64,000 nt of DNA from Stenopsyche tienmushanensis (GCA_008973525.1 WACJ01000258.1:310001-374000); one strand, 5' to 3'. Counted from the stretch's first letter, positions 1 through 13,082 are shown. Notes: generated by a model not told the origin, from the sequence alone. Numbers and translations are program-made.

Positions 1-240
1 TCATCTAACATATGAATGTATTCTCAGGGCAATTGTTACTACTGATTTTAGTATACCTATGAATTCATATTTATGCTTTGATCCAAAAACACAACCCAAG
101 CAGGTCTTTATTTTTTCATAGCTAGTCACTGATTTAGTCCATTGATAGGTTGTCCTTTCAATCAAATAAAAATGTTACGTTTATAAGCTGATGGACCAAA
201 TTTAAAATAATTTTATCATAACTTAATCACATAAATAAAG
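1..240. other. AT-rich flank, no gene seen
   Basis: AT-rich sequence before the first mariner copy. I see no coding frame, repeat or RNA gene in it. Confidence 0.5.
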
Positions 241-242
241 TA

Positions 243-819
243 TAATGGTGTCCCATAAGTTTCTTTCGTTTTCATATTAAGAAAATTTATTGAATAATAT
301 ATGATCCATTCTGTTCTATTACCTTTCTCCATCTTTCCGGAAGCCTCATAATGCCTTCTTGCCAAAATTTCCCAGGTTTGTTGGCAAAATATTGATCAGG
401 GTGATTCCAGTCCCACCAAATGCATAGCAAAACTTTTTTTGGATGAAAGCCAGGTTTAGCTACAGTTAAGGCTTCTGTACCCTTGATCCAAGACCGTTTA
501 CGTTGGATATTTTCATAGAGTATCCAACTTTCATCTCCAGTGACAAGTCTCTTCAAAAAAGGTTGGCTATTATGTCGTTGGAGAAGAAGATCGCATGTTT
601 AAATACGCTGAAGTTTATTTGAGTCAGTCAGTTCATGAGGAAGCCACACATCTGATCGATTGATATAGCCCAATTTTGTCAGATGATATTGGATGGATGT
701 CCGTGGAATTTCTAACTTGTTAGCTATTTCGCGAACAGTATATCGCGCGTTTTCATCAACCATGGCTATGATTAGATCTGTGTACATTTGCGAAAGAAAC
801 TTATGGGACAACCTACTAA
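243..819 (-). mobile_element. mariner element, internally deleted copy 1
   Basis: The two ends are inverted repeats of the form TGTCCCATAAGTTTCTTTCG, the left one near 249-268 and the right one near 791-810. TA dinucleotides flank both sides (241-242 and 820-821), as expected for Tc1/mariner insertion. The element is about 577 bp against roughly 1.3 kb for a complete mariner. It encodes transposase pieces on the minus strand, with the second and third catalytic aspartates deleted. The right end carries a two-base insertion (ACCTACTAA where a sister copy has ACCTAA). It belongs to the same lineage as the copies at 5772, 20572 and 29400. Confidence 0.85.
287..811 (-). pseudogene. mariner transposase relic (deleted catalytic core)
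   Basis: Reading from 811 downward, the frame opens inside the terminal repeat and runs into the second helix-turn-helix of mariner transposase (RYTVREIANKLEIP, then LTKLGYINRSDVWLPHELT). A frame break follows near 599. The next frame (556-287) has the first catalytic aspartate in GDESWILYENIQRKRSW, then LLCIWWDWN. It jumps directly to the C-terminal DQYFANKPGKFWQEGIM and the LPERWRKVIEQNGSYI tail. The HxDNxRPH and SDY blocks seen in the copy at 29400 are missing, so the protein cannot be active. The first helix-turn-helix is also absent. Confidence 0.85.
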
Positions 820-821
820 TA

Positions 822-3800
822 GAAAAGTTCCAAAAAAATAATATTTTCGCTAGGAAATCTCCTATGGAAATCGCCTATCCGAAGATAGGTTATTCCGTTA
901 TCGGAATAACGGATCTTTAAATATGTCTCGATGGGTAAATTTTATATTCTTCAACTCTAGCTGAAAAAATGATTTGTCTGACTTCTATAATGAGTGACTA
1001 ATGACCGCATCTACTTAAATAACCGTGACGATTGACTAGATTTGCGTTTAAGATGGCACTTTAGCCGACATTTCACGAGGTCCTCCAGACAGAAAAATAG
1101 CTTCATCGCTCGAGATTTGCCGACAGCATATTGCGTTTTTAATTTCCCCATATTGATAATATGGATACAATCGTCGTATTGAAGTGCAATTTCCTAAGGA
1201 TGTCCGCCAGTAATACAGTTGCATGTGCTCATGCAGGCCATAAATCAATCGCCGTGTGCGTATCCCTGCATAAATCCTTCAATATCACTACATAAATCCT
1301 AACACGTTTCAACCTAACGAACCATGCTAATTATCCGTGTCTGACATTTGTTTTCAATTATATGAAATCAACAGAGGAGTTTAGTGTCTGCTAATAGCTA
1401 ATGCTAACAAGACGAAATTGCAACAGCAACCAACGAGATTTCTCACGACGTTCCACTTGCTTAACATCTGCTTTTTTTTGTATAATCTCACTCCTAAGAT
1501 TCTCATTGAGTAAATTATGTAATATTTTACAATCACATCATTAATCTTTGATCAAAAATATCGTTGTACAATTCGGCGTATACATCTGATACATGGATTC
1601 AGTCAAAATGTGGGCTGAACACCCTAAACATAGATAAATATATCTTTGAATACGGATGACTTGTTAAATAAATGTCTCAATGTATTTAAGAACTCCCATA
1701 AACTGTTGACAAAAATACATCTCCCTCCCAATTTGTTATGCACTACAGAAGGATGTTCTTTAAATGGGGGCGGTTTGAATTAGTCATCCTTCAAATTGGA
1801 CTATTAATATAATTATACATTTTAAAGTTAAAGTTTTGTACGTATTTTTTGCACAGTAATCTTTGGAACGTATTCCGCGTGCAAAAAGATAATTGAATAT
1901 ATATATTAACGGGTAAATACGGCTAATTATTTTAGAGTGTATGTATGTAATTCTACTATTAAATCTTCATCGATAGAAGTCTTCTTCTAAAATTTAGAGA
2001 TGTAATACAAAACACACACAATTAAATAACCCATTTCGATCCCTCGTTATAAAACGACGCTGTCCATTAATTTAACTCTTTTAGATTTAATAATCTTCTT
2101 CTAATTTCATTATGCCGTAGTTGAGGGCTTTCAAATTGGATCTGGAATTTTCTCATTTTCCAGCCTATTAATAGGCCTAACTCGAGTGCTACCCATCATT
2201 TTCATTAAAAATAGATTACATAATAAGCCGGTGTTTATTTTTTCTAAATCTTTTCTTATGGTTCCTTCTTACTGCCTTCGTGGAAGATAAAAAGGCAAAT
2301 AGATATAAACACAGTGAAGCGAGCTATCTCCTTATCTCCTGAGAGTAATCAAACCCTTTTTTATCTTGCTCAGCGTACGTGTGGGCTTACTTAGACAGAC
2401 GTGCAACGAAAAGCAAGACAGATTTTCTCAGCTGGAAAATTTCACAGTATAAATTGCCCCCCGATAGAAATATCCCATGGCAAAACCCGAATTAATCGGA
2501 TTAAAGAGCCGCATATGAAAATTTTCGTCTGTCGAAACGCCAGCCTAGCAGCACGCCATGGGTTATGGGGTAGTTATGCGATGATTGTAATAATATTGTT
2601 GTATTATTCCACCATAATACACATTCTGCCCTCCACCCGGAGCTATTATAGATAGATAAAGCGGCATGGAAAATGTGGTAATCTCACATGTTGGGTAATT
2701 TATATCCATTACACCAGTATTTCCATGGAGTTATTTCATTGAGAGGAGTGATTTAGTGCCAGCTACTGCTTACTCCAATACTCAATTTATAACCGACATA
2801 TAGCAATTTATCTGGAAGCAATACGAAATTAAATTAATATAATTTAATTAACGCAGATTTATACAACTCTCGGCTGTTAATCCGCGCAGAACATATTTAA
2901 TTTGCATGATTGAATATATTGATGCTCAGTTTTTATGGGAACCATGCCTTAAACTCTATGAACTAACACAAACGAGTCTAATTTTAATATTCGCAATAAA
3001 ATGGCATTTTCAAGTGTAATTTTAATAGATGCAATATTTACACTATGAAAGTACTGAATTAATCTCATTTGTGATTTATAATTAACTATTTTATGCATGA
3101 ATAAAATGCATTTAAGTTCAAAATTTAAACACAGTTGACTGGTTATTTACCATTGCTTCAATTATCAAATATTTTCATATTGAAATATCCGATTATATTA
3201 CGATCATAAATATATAATTGTTATAGCCATGTCATATATTTTTATTTGCAATGATGAGCAAATCATCTTGATTTATTTAAATTTATCATCTATTTAAAAT
3301 AGCCAAAAAAATAAGAAATTTGATGAAAGAAAATTCAATGAATTTCAGCAAAGCAAATTATTACTTGGAAAATCACTATATAAATGACTAATTATCAACA
3401 TTGATATCTAGAAGCAATGTTATCATTATAATTTTTGCTCAACAAACAATAAATAATGTCGTTTTGGGGACATATTGATGTAAAATTGATGAAAAATCCA
3501 ATGTATTTAATAAATAGTCATTGCATATTGATCTACTGCCAACTAAGTTATTTTGGGGATTCTATTTAATTTCTAAGACTATCCCTAAATATCTATGCCA
3601 TAGCTAAAAAAAATGTTTAATAACGTATTTGATTTGGTATAAGAATATTGCAAAATTTAATTAGCATATAATCGAATTTAATTATAACAAAATGTGACCT
3701 AATCTTATTTTTATGTCATTTAAATACTGTCAATATTTCACTATTATTATTTTTAAATTACTTTAAATGATCCTCAAATATAATTACAGTACTCGTCTGT

Positions 3801-5769
3801 TAGATCTGATTCAAAAATTCTATAATAACAGAAGATCTTCCTTCATTGAGACGAGATGAAACGGGTAAGATAGCTTTAAATAGATATAAATGCATGGAGT
3901 AGATCAAACAGCGAGATATTTTAGCTCGAGTTATTCTCGTTCAAAATAAATTATAAACATATTGCAGTACTGGAAAGTGCTTTCAAAGTCAATATACTGC
4001 AGATGTATATGCCGAGTCATCACTTTAGCAGGATGTCGACAAAAATACACGATGATTTTGCGATATATTGTGCACCGAATCTCAAAAAAACATTCGTATT
4101 CATAAAATTATACACATTCCATAATGAATAATATTTTTAAAAGACAGACCAGATGCTCGAGATAAATTCCGTTGAACCCTAGATGATTGCGGCTGTATGA
4201 TAACAGATTCTGTTTTAGACGTCAAATTAAACGTTACGAACGTCTCCAACACCATGAATCACATCCACCTTAAAAACATGTTACAAAACAGATGCCAAGC
4301 GTTTAACATCTCGTTCGTTCGTTATATATAGCTTCAGGTTGTCAATAAATTGAGCGCGTGGAAAGCTCGAAAAAACCCTTCTGTTTTAAAAGAGATTACC
4401 ACGTCTCAATTAGAAGAATTTATGAAAACGCCAGACTGTTCATCACGAAAGATATCGGACCAACGAATTCATAATAAATCTTGATCTTTGGCGACGTTAA
4501 AAAATGCTCCTAATAAAAACGACACTATAACAACGCCGCCGAAACTAAATTGTAGGTTTTATGCATTGTATGCTACGTTGGACCCAATAAATATCTCGGC
4601 GCTATAATTTAAGCTTCGCATATATCATTTTACATAATAGCTTAATAATCGAGCTGCAGCTTTTCAATTAACACCTTTCGTGGGAATTTATGTATGTATT
4701 TTTTCAGCATAGCATAATTTACTAAATAAAAACGGGTAGTTTATATAGTCGTGAATGGGTCATATATTTCGTTGTGTATGACGTTGGGCGTCCTTTACAC
4801 CGTAATTTATAGAGCAACACCATAATTTAAACGCTCATTTGTGAATATTCATGCCTTGTTTGCAAAACACACACTTTCAATTTTAGTACACGTTCGAGAA
4901 GACGTATTTCTGAAACCGTCTATTAACGTTTTTTTCTCGGTCGTATAAGTTATCATTAAGTGGACGACTTTTTCATAATATTTCAGAGCTTATCTGCGTT
5001 TGAATCGCACCAATTCCCATCACAATTATTCGTAATATACAATAGAAAACGCTGAAAACATGGAATTAAGTGCTCTTTGTCTTTAATTAATTGCCATGAT
5101 TTAAAATGTTATAAATACTTTTTTATAATAGCTAGTCTTTAAACTGTAAATTTATGATCATATCGCATTACAAACTATTCACTGCATAATTAGAAACTCT
5201 TCAGTATTACCAAATATCAATCAAACTCATATATAAGTAAAAATACTAACTGTTTTTATCAAGTATTTATTTATTCTAATTAAATAATTTTTCATCTTAT
5301 AAAGCACTAAGACCTAATACAAAATAAATCTGTCTAAAAAGTTTTTTACACCAGCTTTTTTAGCACAAAAATTAACAACAATAGAGCTTATTAAGTATTT
5401 TGCTATAAGAATTTTGTAATGTGCATTTTATGACAGATCTACAATTCTAATGAATTAGCAAAATATACTTTAAATCTAAGATTTAAGCTTGATTTTGCTA
5501 CATTTTCTTTAGATAACTCTTTTGTAGAAAAGTTTTTTGTTATCGGGCAGAAACCATAATCTTCTCCGATGACCTTTTTATATTTGAGTACACATTTCCA
5601 AGATCCATAAGTTCTTAATTAATGCCATTTCTCTTAAGCTTTTTTTATTTTTTAACTCGTGAATTTATACTATGCATAAAAAAGTTATCAATTTCATAAG
5701 ATGTCGTGGCTTAAATCAATGACAAATCAAAATGCGAATATTCAGGTTTTCTTACTATACAGAGGTAAA
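822..5769. other. AT-rich DNA, no gene recognised
   Basis: Nearly 5 kb of AT-rich sequence without a recognisable gene or element. An 84-codon open frame at 2401-2655 and a 66-codon frame on the minus strand at 1048-1248 have no motif I know and no supporting context, so I treat them as chance. The 2.8-5.7 kb part is particularly AT-rich with poly-T and poly-A runs. Confidence 0.5.
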
Positions 5770-5771
5770 TA

Positions 5772-6220
5772 TTAGGGTGTCCCATAAGTTTCTTACTTTC
5801 TTTCATTAACTTTCTACATAACGAAACAATATTTTGTTGAATTGATTGTTTCACCTTGCTGATGTAGCTCATAACAAACTACCTCTTTCCAGTTCCACCA
5901 AATGCATAACAAAACTTTTTTTGGATGTAGGCCAGGTTTAGCTACAGTTAAAGCTTCTGCACCCTTGGTCCAAGACCGTTTACGTTAGATTTTCTCATAG
6001 AGTATCCAACTTTCATCTCCAGTGACAAGTCTCTTAAAAAAAGGTTGGCTATTATGTCGTTGGGGAAGAAGATTGCATGTTTCAATACGCTAAAGTTTAT
6101 TTGAGTCAATCAGTTCTAACTTGTTAGCTATTTCGCGAACAGTATATCGCGGGTTTTCTTCAACCTTGGCTATGATTAGATCTGTATTCATTTGCGAAAG
6201 AGACTTATGGGACAATTTAA
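5772..6220 (-). mobile_element. mariner element, internally deleted copy 2
   Basis: Inverted ends TTAGGGTGTCCCATAAGTTT (from 5772) and the complement of ACTTATGGGACAATTTAA (ending 6220) are flanked by TA at 5770-5771 and 6221-6222. Inside, on the minus strand, are decayed pieces of the same transposase as copy 1: the TIR joined to the helix-turn-helix segment (6130-6200), the block around the first catalytic aspartate (about 5980-6040), and a short stretch past WNWK that is lost in copy 1. The 449-bp length and several stops and deletions rule out function. Its internal deletion differs from that of copy 1, while the TIR-to-HTH2 junction is the same. Confidence 0.85.
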
Positions 6221-6222
6221 TA

Positions 6223-9039
6223 TTATCTTGGTTATCTTACTCCAAGATTCCAATCTAAATATGCTGAAATTTGAAAGATATATGTCAGTGTTTAATAACT
6301 AAAAATCTAGACACAAGCCCGTTTTCTGATTCAATATGGTTTGCAAGATCCATCGTTCATGATTGATACAGCAAAATATGATTTAGTTTAATGCTGCGAG
6401 GAAACGATCAGATCAATACATAAGTTATATTCAAATTTTAATTTTAATCAAGTTAAGACGCAATTGCATCGTATCAAAAATATGCGGGAAAAAATCTTCA
6501 AATTGAATTTGAAACAAGTTTAGCATATTTCTTTGATTTTCTCGAACAAATACGGAATCAGTATCTAATCATATACAAATAGAAGTGATTGAGATTCAGT
6601 GCGATTCAAATTTGAAGGCAAAATTCAATTAAGTTGGCGTGTCTGAATTTTATAGATATTTACAAGTAAGGCTTAAAAATATATGAAGATTCACATGTGA
6701 AATAATGCTAACCACTTTAAAGCTTAAAGCTTTTTTAAATTTGGTTCATGTTAATTTTTGAGTTTAATATGCATACTATTCATCATGCCTTCAAGATTTC
6801 TCAATCTCTCTCATCAATCTCATGTTTTCTCAATCAATTCTTTTCCCAATTTGTATATGAATTTGATTGAAAAATATATTTTACGTCTAAAACAATAAAA
6901 TTAATATCAAATATGTTCATGGCTTTCGACCTGTGCCGTATACTTTCGTCGAGACATATTTTAAGTCGACGTTCTGATGATAGCTGTCAACTGTGGGTCT
7001 GGTTCGCATTCGGAAAATCTTGATTCGAAGCTGAAACTCGATTTTAAAAACGTAATATATCACTAAATGTCATCGGGAGACTTATTTTAAAAATATTTTC
7101 TAGTTCACTAATCCTAGTAAAATAGTTTATCGGCTTGAGATGACAAGCAAGCGACCCGACCCATAGAGCACTGTAGACTTTTGCAAAAATAAATCAACAT
7201 ATTTGACAGATCCCGGTTCATATTTGACGAATCGCGGATGGATCACCATAAGACAATATCAACAAGTAAATATAAGTTTATCTCAAATTGTATCTGTCTA
7301 TTTGTGTTTGAGATTGGATTTCAACGATCTGCTACGAGTTGAAAGCAATTCTCTTCTTCGGCGTTGCCCTTCGGAAACCAGAATAAATCTGCTCTATCAT
7401 ATATTTCATATTTTCATACGTTGGATGGAGAGATTATGAAAAATGTACGATGTCCGTAAATAAACTGTGGGGTACACTTGCGTGATGTGTATCTCGTGGT
7501 ACGACGTTAATTCGGGGTGGTCGACGTTGAGTTGGCCCATTAGCAGAACAACCTGACATCTCAAGATAAATACAACGTAATATCTTCGGAGAGACGCTTA
7601 ATTACAACACCGCGTCCATCATTCCACATATTAATGCTAGAAGAATTTATCATAGTTTTTGGAGCGGTTGAAGTAGTCGCAATCCGTGACCACGAAAATA
7701 CCTGATATAATTCAATTTGCAGACATTTGACGCAAGTCGGATACATTCATTAGAGTATGAAAAGTATTTCAATATTGTTTGCTTTAAAAATTCATATGGA
7801 TGTCTCAAAAATTCGCAACTATTTCATATGATGTAATGCGCGGATTTGCATCATCTGTGGTACTAATCATATTGCATAGCATATTTCAACTTAATTTTAG
7901 CAAGATTTTCTTCTACAAAATCGAAAAAATACCTCATACCAATATTTTTGATAATGATCAACTTTCAATATATAAACTAATTGATTCTTGACAAATTAAT
8001 TTGATCGTTGAAAGCATCAATTTTGTTGACGAACATCGTTAAAGATATTTTTTTCTAGAACTTCCTAATAATATCAATCTTTAGGTTATAAACATGTCAA
8101 TTGAATGATATAATATTAAAGGATAACTTTAAGTCATAATGACCTCAAAGGCCGATAATATTTGAAACAGGTCATTGACAAGATATGATGATTTTAGAAG
8201 CTTGACATTTCAAAGGGTTGAAATATTAAAAATATATCGGGAAAAGCGAATATCAGTATATAAATGACCAACGACCACAGCAAATGCATAATACATTCGG
8301 AATATGTTTCCTCAGAATCCGTACTAAATTTAATCAAGTCAACTTCCGTTGCATTCTATGCTAAATCTTCGGAGTTCGATTGCATTTTCCAGAATAGAAT
8401 CTGTTCGAATAACAGCAATGCCTGCACATTTTTCTACGGGATTACAAGGAGCAGTGTCTACCATTTTCCACTTTGCTTATCTAAACGCAGACAGGGCATT
8501 ATGGCTTCTCTCCGAGGCCCAGATACTTTGCACAAGAACCCATGGCAGTCGCGGTTCGTTTGTTTGCCCATCCTTAGAAGACCTTTATTTATTCAGTGAT
8601 CATCATCCGTCTGTTTAGTGTTTACTCTGCCGGACCAAAACGGGTGAAGCATCACAGGCAGCTTATTTTTCTTCCAGTATTTATTAACATCAGCTCGGAC
8701 ACAATGATATCACTTTACGTCTATTGATCCTTTATTTTCTTGTTAACATGTGTTTTTGTGGACAAAAGCGGATCGAATCGCTAGAAACTTGTTTGTGCGA
8801 AAATACATAATACGGACGCGTGATAAATTCATATCATTTGAATTTGACGATATTTGCGGAGATGCTGCTCGCTGAATTTTAAACTATTGTACACAACAGC
8901 GCGAAGCAAATTGCCTTAGAATAATTTGGATTTTTTGTTTGGAGAGCTTTCAATTTGGCACAGGTCTTATTAAGGTCTTATTAATGGCTTACCATCGCTG
9001 TTTATACGAAGGTCGATCAAGAATAAACTTAATGTTAAC
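6223..9039. other. AT-rich DNA, no gene recognised
   Basis: No element or gene that I can support. Two overlapping open frames at 8264-8599 and 8349-8618 (111 and 89 codons) sit in slightly less AT-rich sequence. They show no motif I recognise, and the overlap means at most one could be real. Open frames at 7203-7439 and 7561-7746 are likewise unsupported. Confidence 0.45.
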
Positions 9040-9116
9040 ATGGATACACCAAGTACACTTGGGCCTCATATAACACGATTTTATACAGCATGGTACCAGG
9101 ACATCCGCTCGTCCTT

Positions 9117-9578
9117 ATACCAAGGTATAATTTCAATATTCGGATACATCGATAAAGATGAAAATTTAACACTTCCACACGCCTGGAAAAAAAATTCTAT
9201 TCGAAATTGTGTTGATATTGTTTTTGCGTTCGTTAAAGAAATAAAACCATTTACTTTAAATTCTTGCTGAATAAAGCTGTGGCTTGAAGTAGTCTCTGGA
9301 GAAAATGTTTTACCATCAATAGAAAATGAATCCAAAGGACAATAAACATTTGTCGTGATATTGATGGAGACGGTTTTGATGACATGGATATTCATGACAT
9401 CCAAGAAATATTGGAGGATCGTACGTTGAGCAAAGACAAAATAGTCAAAATATTAAAAGAATCTACCACAATTAGTGACTCAGAAAGCAATTGCAACGAA
9501 GTAGCTACACGTTTCACATTAAAAACATTGAATGAAGGCATAGAATTGGCTATTAAATCAGATTTTTTTCAGTCATGA
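9117..9578 (+). pseudogene. Tigger/pogo transposase C-terminal relic
   Basis: Three frames together give the tail of a Tigger-type (pogo, Tc1/mariner superfamily) transposase. QGIISIF (from about 9119) resembles the block following the last catalytic aspartate. CVDIVFAFVKEIKPFTLNSC, then a stop in the position of tryptophan (TGA 9268-9270), then KLWLEVV matches the usual TLNACWxKLWP region. After a frameshift near 9340, DGDGFDDMDIHDIQEIL and FTLKTLNEGIELA match the acidic C-terminal region, which is commonly D/E-rich with a helical end. The DNA-binding CENP-B domain and most of the catalytic core are missing upstream. It ends abruptly where a hAT relic begins. Confidence 0.65.
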
Positions 9579-11073
9579 ATCTATGAAACCTTCAAAACTC
9601 AAACGTAACTCAGAGACAAATCATTCAGAATACACTAAAAATGATTTGGAGTTCTTTCCTTGGCATGAAACTAGTTACAAACATCAGAAACTTGATCAAA
9701 CAGAACGTTTTCAGTAATGGTTCACAGTATCAGTGCAAACATCATATGAAGTCGCATTGGAAATTGCTAAGCAAAAAAAAAAAACCTAAACATTAAAGAG
9801 AAAAATTTAGATGAAATCAAGATTTAACCATTGTCTTCTTTTCAAGTTGATGAATCAACAGACGTAAGCTCGTGTGCTCAGTTGCTTGTCTTCGTGAAAT
9901 ATATTCATTCAGATAATATCAAATAAGAGTTCCTATTTTGCAGTGAACTTGAAGCTACTACAAAAAGTGAAGATATTATAGAGAAGATAAATAGCATTTC
10001 TGAGACTGGAAGATTAAAGTGGAAAAATCGTGTATGGGGTTTATATTGATGGTCCACCATCTATGCTTGGGCTTTCAGAAAAAATGAAAAGAAGTAGCTC
10101 CCCGAGCAAACTGCATGATTCACCGGTATGCCCTTTTTAAATAAGACTCTTCTAACTACTCTGCAAGAGGTATTTAATTCGTTGATAAAAATTGTAAATT
10201 ACATCAAATCTGTAACTCTTAACACCCGTCTGTTTAAAGAGTTGTGCAAAGACATGGATTCTGATCACGATGTTATTCTTTTCTACACTGCAGTACGCTG
10301 ATTTTCAAAAGGAAGTATTGTGAATCGGGTCTGAATTAAAAGATGAAATCGAGTTGTTCCTGGAAGTGCAAGAGAAACATGACATTTTGGTAAAATTTAT
10401 CGACAAAGCTTAGCTGAAAAGAATAGCATATCTAGCAGATATATTAAAACAGCAAAATAGGCTTAACCTGGAACTTCAGGGAAAGAAAACGAATATTATC
10501 GCATGTCACGATAATCTCAGGGGATTTTTATCAAAGCTGAAAAACTGGCGAAGAAAAACAAATCTTGGTAACATTGCAATGTTTGAGAAACTCTGCAGTG
10601 TTTTAGATGAATCCGAAGGCGAAATGTATGAAAATTTTAAGGAGGAGATTTCTGGACATCTCGAGTCCCCTGAAAATGAACTTCAGCATTACTTCCCAGA
10701 GCTGAAAGAAAAATAAACTACATTGATACGAAATCCATTTTCTGCTACCCTTGAATTAACCACCAATCCCAATTAATTACAAGATGACTTCTTGGATTTG
10801 CGGAATGATTCCTCGGCACGACAAATGTTTAATGAAAAATTGCTCACACAATTCTGGTGTGGTATGTATCATTTATACCCAAATGTGACGATGCTTGTCT
10901 TTCGAGTTTTAGTTCCATTTGTGTCTACATATTTCTGGGAGAGTGGATTTTCAACTCTTCTTCATTTAAAAGATAGAAATAAATTGAATGTTGAGAATGA
11001 CATGAGGTTGGCATTGACAAAAACTCATCCGCAAATTTTATCCGACCGCCATTTTGTTCATCCGCCTTCTTGA
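9571..11073 (+). pseudogene. hAT transposase relic (ZBED5/GTF2IRD2-type)
   Basis: A long, many-times frameshifted hAT transposase. Blocks in order: ESMKPSKLKR, the linker just after a BED zinc finger (9574-9603); SYEVALEIAKQKK (about 9745); DESTDVSSCAQLLVF with the first catalytic aspartate (about 9850); DGPPSMLG, the second aspartate block (about 10050); IHRYA (about 10118); KELCKDMDSDHDV (about 10240); and a 93-codon open end (10792-11073) with PFVSTYFWESGFSTLLHLK, which holds the last acidic residue and the hAT dimerisation domain, then MRLALTKTHPQI. The BED finger cysteines are absent because the relic begins at the junction with the Tigger tail. Stops and single-base gaps are scattered throughout. 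It is clearly decayed, and the family assignment is firm. Confidence 0.85.
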
Positions 11074-11220
11074 CTCTTGAGTTGAAGTCTGATGTGACGA
11101 GCATTTCGTGTGTATTTATTAATTGCGCGGTTTTGCATTTGTTGTTTATTTAGGGGGATCACATGACTTTTATAAAAAGGGGTCGCCACTCAAAAAAGGT
11201 TGGCAACCTATGCTATAATG
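11074..11220 (+). other. probable 3' end of the hAT relic
   Basis: Non-coding sequence after the hAT stop. It ends in AAGGTTGGCAACCTATGC (near 11197-11214), which resembles the GGTTGGCAACC-type terminal repeats of this hAT group. No matching left repeat or target duplication was found, so the boundary is approximate. Confidence 0.35.
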
Positions 11221-11514
11221 GAAAAAAGCTTAAAATGCACGAAAGAATAACAACAGATTTTAGAACCTTATAATGAAATACATAAAGATTAATACGTTCA
11301 AAGCAGACAATCGCTTATTACAAAATTTTCGAAGGCTAAAACCAAAAATATTCCAGAGTTCTCTAACGATGGAAACCCACAATAGATCTCGAAAAGAAAT
11401 TAGCATTGAATTTCCAATATTAAATAGTGCAATTTTGAAAATTAATATTTTTGATGCAGTGCGAGCAGACGCTGTATCGAATAATTGCATAACTACAAAG
11501 GTCATATGTCGTGT

Positions 11515-11800
11515 TGAGCTGCGTTACGTCGCGTTGGTGTGCGATGCATCGATCGTAATGAAAGGTCATGTGTTCATTGATGGGCGGATCCCTCTCGCGC
11601 GGCGGAGGCGTGGCTTTGGCGCACGTGGGCGCAACGGTGGGGGGCCGGTCAGCTGATCGCCGCCGCCAATGATAACACGATTAATTACAAAACACTTGCC
11701 CCAGCAGCGCTCTGCTGGATACACGCGTCTTAGTAGCCGTGCGCTGCCAATCACAATCGATAACATCGCATCCTCGACCGAACACACGCCGCACGTCGAT
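11515..11800. promoter_or_regulatory. CpG-rich island, candidate promoter or regulatory region
   Basis: An isolated stretch of clearly higher GC content, with many CpG dinucleotides, inside very AT-rich DNA. It includes CTCTCGCGCGGCGGAGGCG near 11592 and GGGGCCGGTCAGCTGATCGC near 11641, with CCAAT-like boxes at 11666 and near 11748. Several overlapping open frames on both strands are by-products of the base composition. It could be a promoter, an unmethylated regulatory island or a GC-rich repeat. Nothing downstream on either strand identifies a gene. Confidence 0.3.
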
Positions 11801-12555
11801 ACAGACGCTCATAACATTTACGCAGCTTTTTTTATTTTCCGATACGATGACCTTGAAAATACTATTGGCGACTGATACTGCGTAAAATAAGCGCCGAAAA
11901 ATAAACATTTTCCCCGCGCTGTTCGTTATCGCTTTTATATAATCGAGCCTCTACGTTGAAAAATAAACAAATTACTGCTAAAAATACGCATTGGTCAGGA
12001 AAAATAAATCGCAATAATTAGTATTGACATAAAAGTGACCTTGTTGTGCTACTGTTTATTATTGGATGGCAAATACTATGCCATAAATTAGTTCACACGT
12101 TTAACGACACTTATGATTTTAAATATTTATAAAATTAATCGGATATTATTCATTTTTTGCCAAGTAATTAAAAAGTTTATTCTTAATAAATCCTAAGTAA
12201 ATATAACTTATTTCAAATCTTAGATGCATTTCTGTTTTCAAACTAGCCATCGGAGACTCGGGGAGAAATTGTCGTGTCAATTTCTTCTACTTATTTTACT
12301 GTCAATCATTAATATTGTTATGTATTTGAATTTTTCGAAACGAAGAAAACACTTCCAAACGGCTTAATTTTAGCCTTCTGATGAAGAAATTCTGATTATT
12401 TCAATGCTTTACAGTTAATTCGCATAATGCGCTCGAAGCAATCACTACATTTAGATTGCACCCCAGCGGCTCTTGAGACTGCTGCAGCCACAGGCTTGCC
12501 CCTATAATAAATTTAAATTATTTAAAAAAATATTTAATTATTACAGCTTAGCTAT

Positions 12556-13082
12556 CCGACTACATCTTGATTCAATAAAAAAATTGAGAAATACTATTTG
12601 GGCCACATACTATCACAAAATTTCAACTGATGAAACCCCTCAACATTCACACGGCCAGAAGGCGCAAATTCTTGATGCGAATTGCAAAAACATGCAACTA
12701 CAAGATCGTTATATTTATACGAGCAACCTTCCTCTCTCTCAGAGGATGTTCAGCAAATCTTAAGAGCCATTTATGAAGAATTAACGTCTGACAATTTATT
12801 GGAAAGACGCCTTGGCTCGTTTCAACGAGTGCGTATGGTCTTTGATACCTTTGAATACTATAAATCGCAACATATACTGCAGCCTGTATTTTTAATGAAA
12901 CATTTAAACCTATTTTAAAAATAATGGATAAAAAGATGCATTGCGATTCGTGGAGACGCGCAACTAAGAACGTATACGCCTTGCCAACCGCCAAGGCTCC
13001 GAATCTTCTAAATAAGCTAGAACAGTTCACAGATACAGATACAGAACAGCCAAATCAGCCAAAAAAGAAGAGGCTGAGGTAG
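12556..13082 (+). pseudogene. Mutator-like transposon protein relic
   Basis: Frames combine to a conserved arthropod transposon protein that I recall as Mutator-like; the family name is from memory. Blocks: KLRNTIWATYYHKISTDETP (about 12581-12640); PEGANS, then TGA in the place of tryptophan (12673-12675), then CELQK; a proline/serine linker and LRAIYEELTSDNLLERRLG (about 12760-12816). After a frameshift, ACIFNETFKPILKIMDKK (about 12880-12937) leads to a lysine-rich end PKKKRLR and a stop at 13080-13082. The expected segment after LERxLGxF (an NNNESFN-like block) is degenerate. Only the C-terminal third seems to be present. Just downstream lies the AAACGCGTTTTTCTCGAAAC motif (13165-13184) that also occurs in repeat family A. 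Confidence 0.6.

Noticed and set aside
9268..12675. TGA codons standing where tryptophan is expected in two relics (9268-9270 in Tigger, 12673-12675 in the Mutator-like protein), suggesting recoding.
   Set aside because: Both relics also contain TAA/TAG stops and frameshifts, and TGG to TGA is a common single-base decay. There is no support for a changed genetic code.
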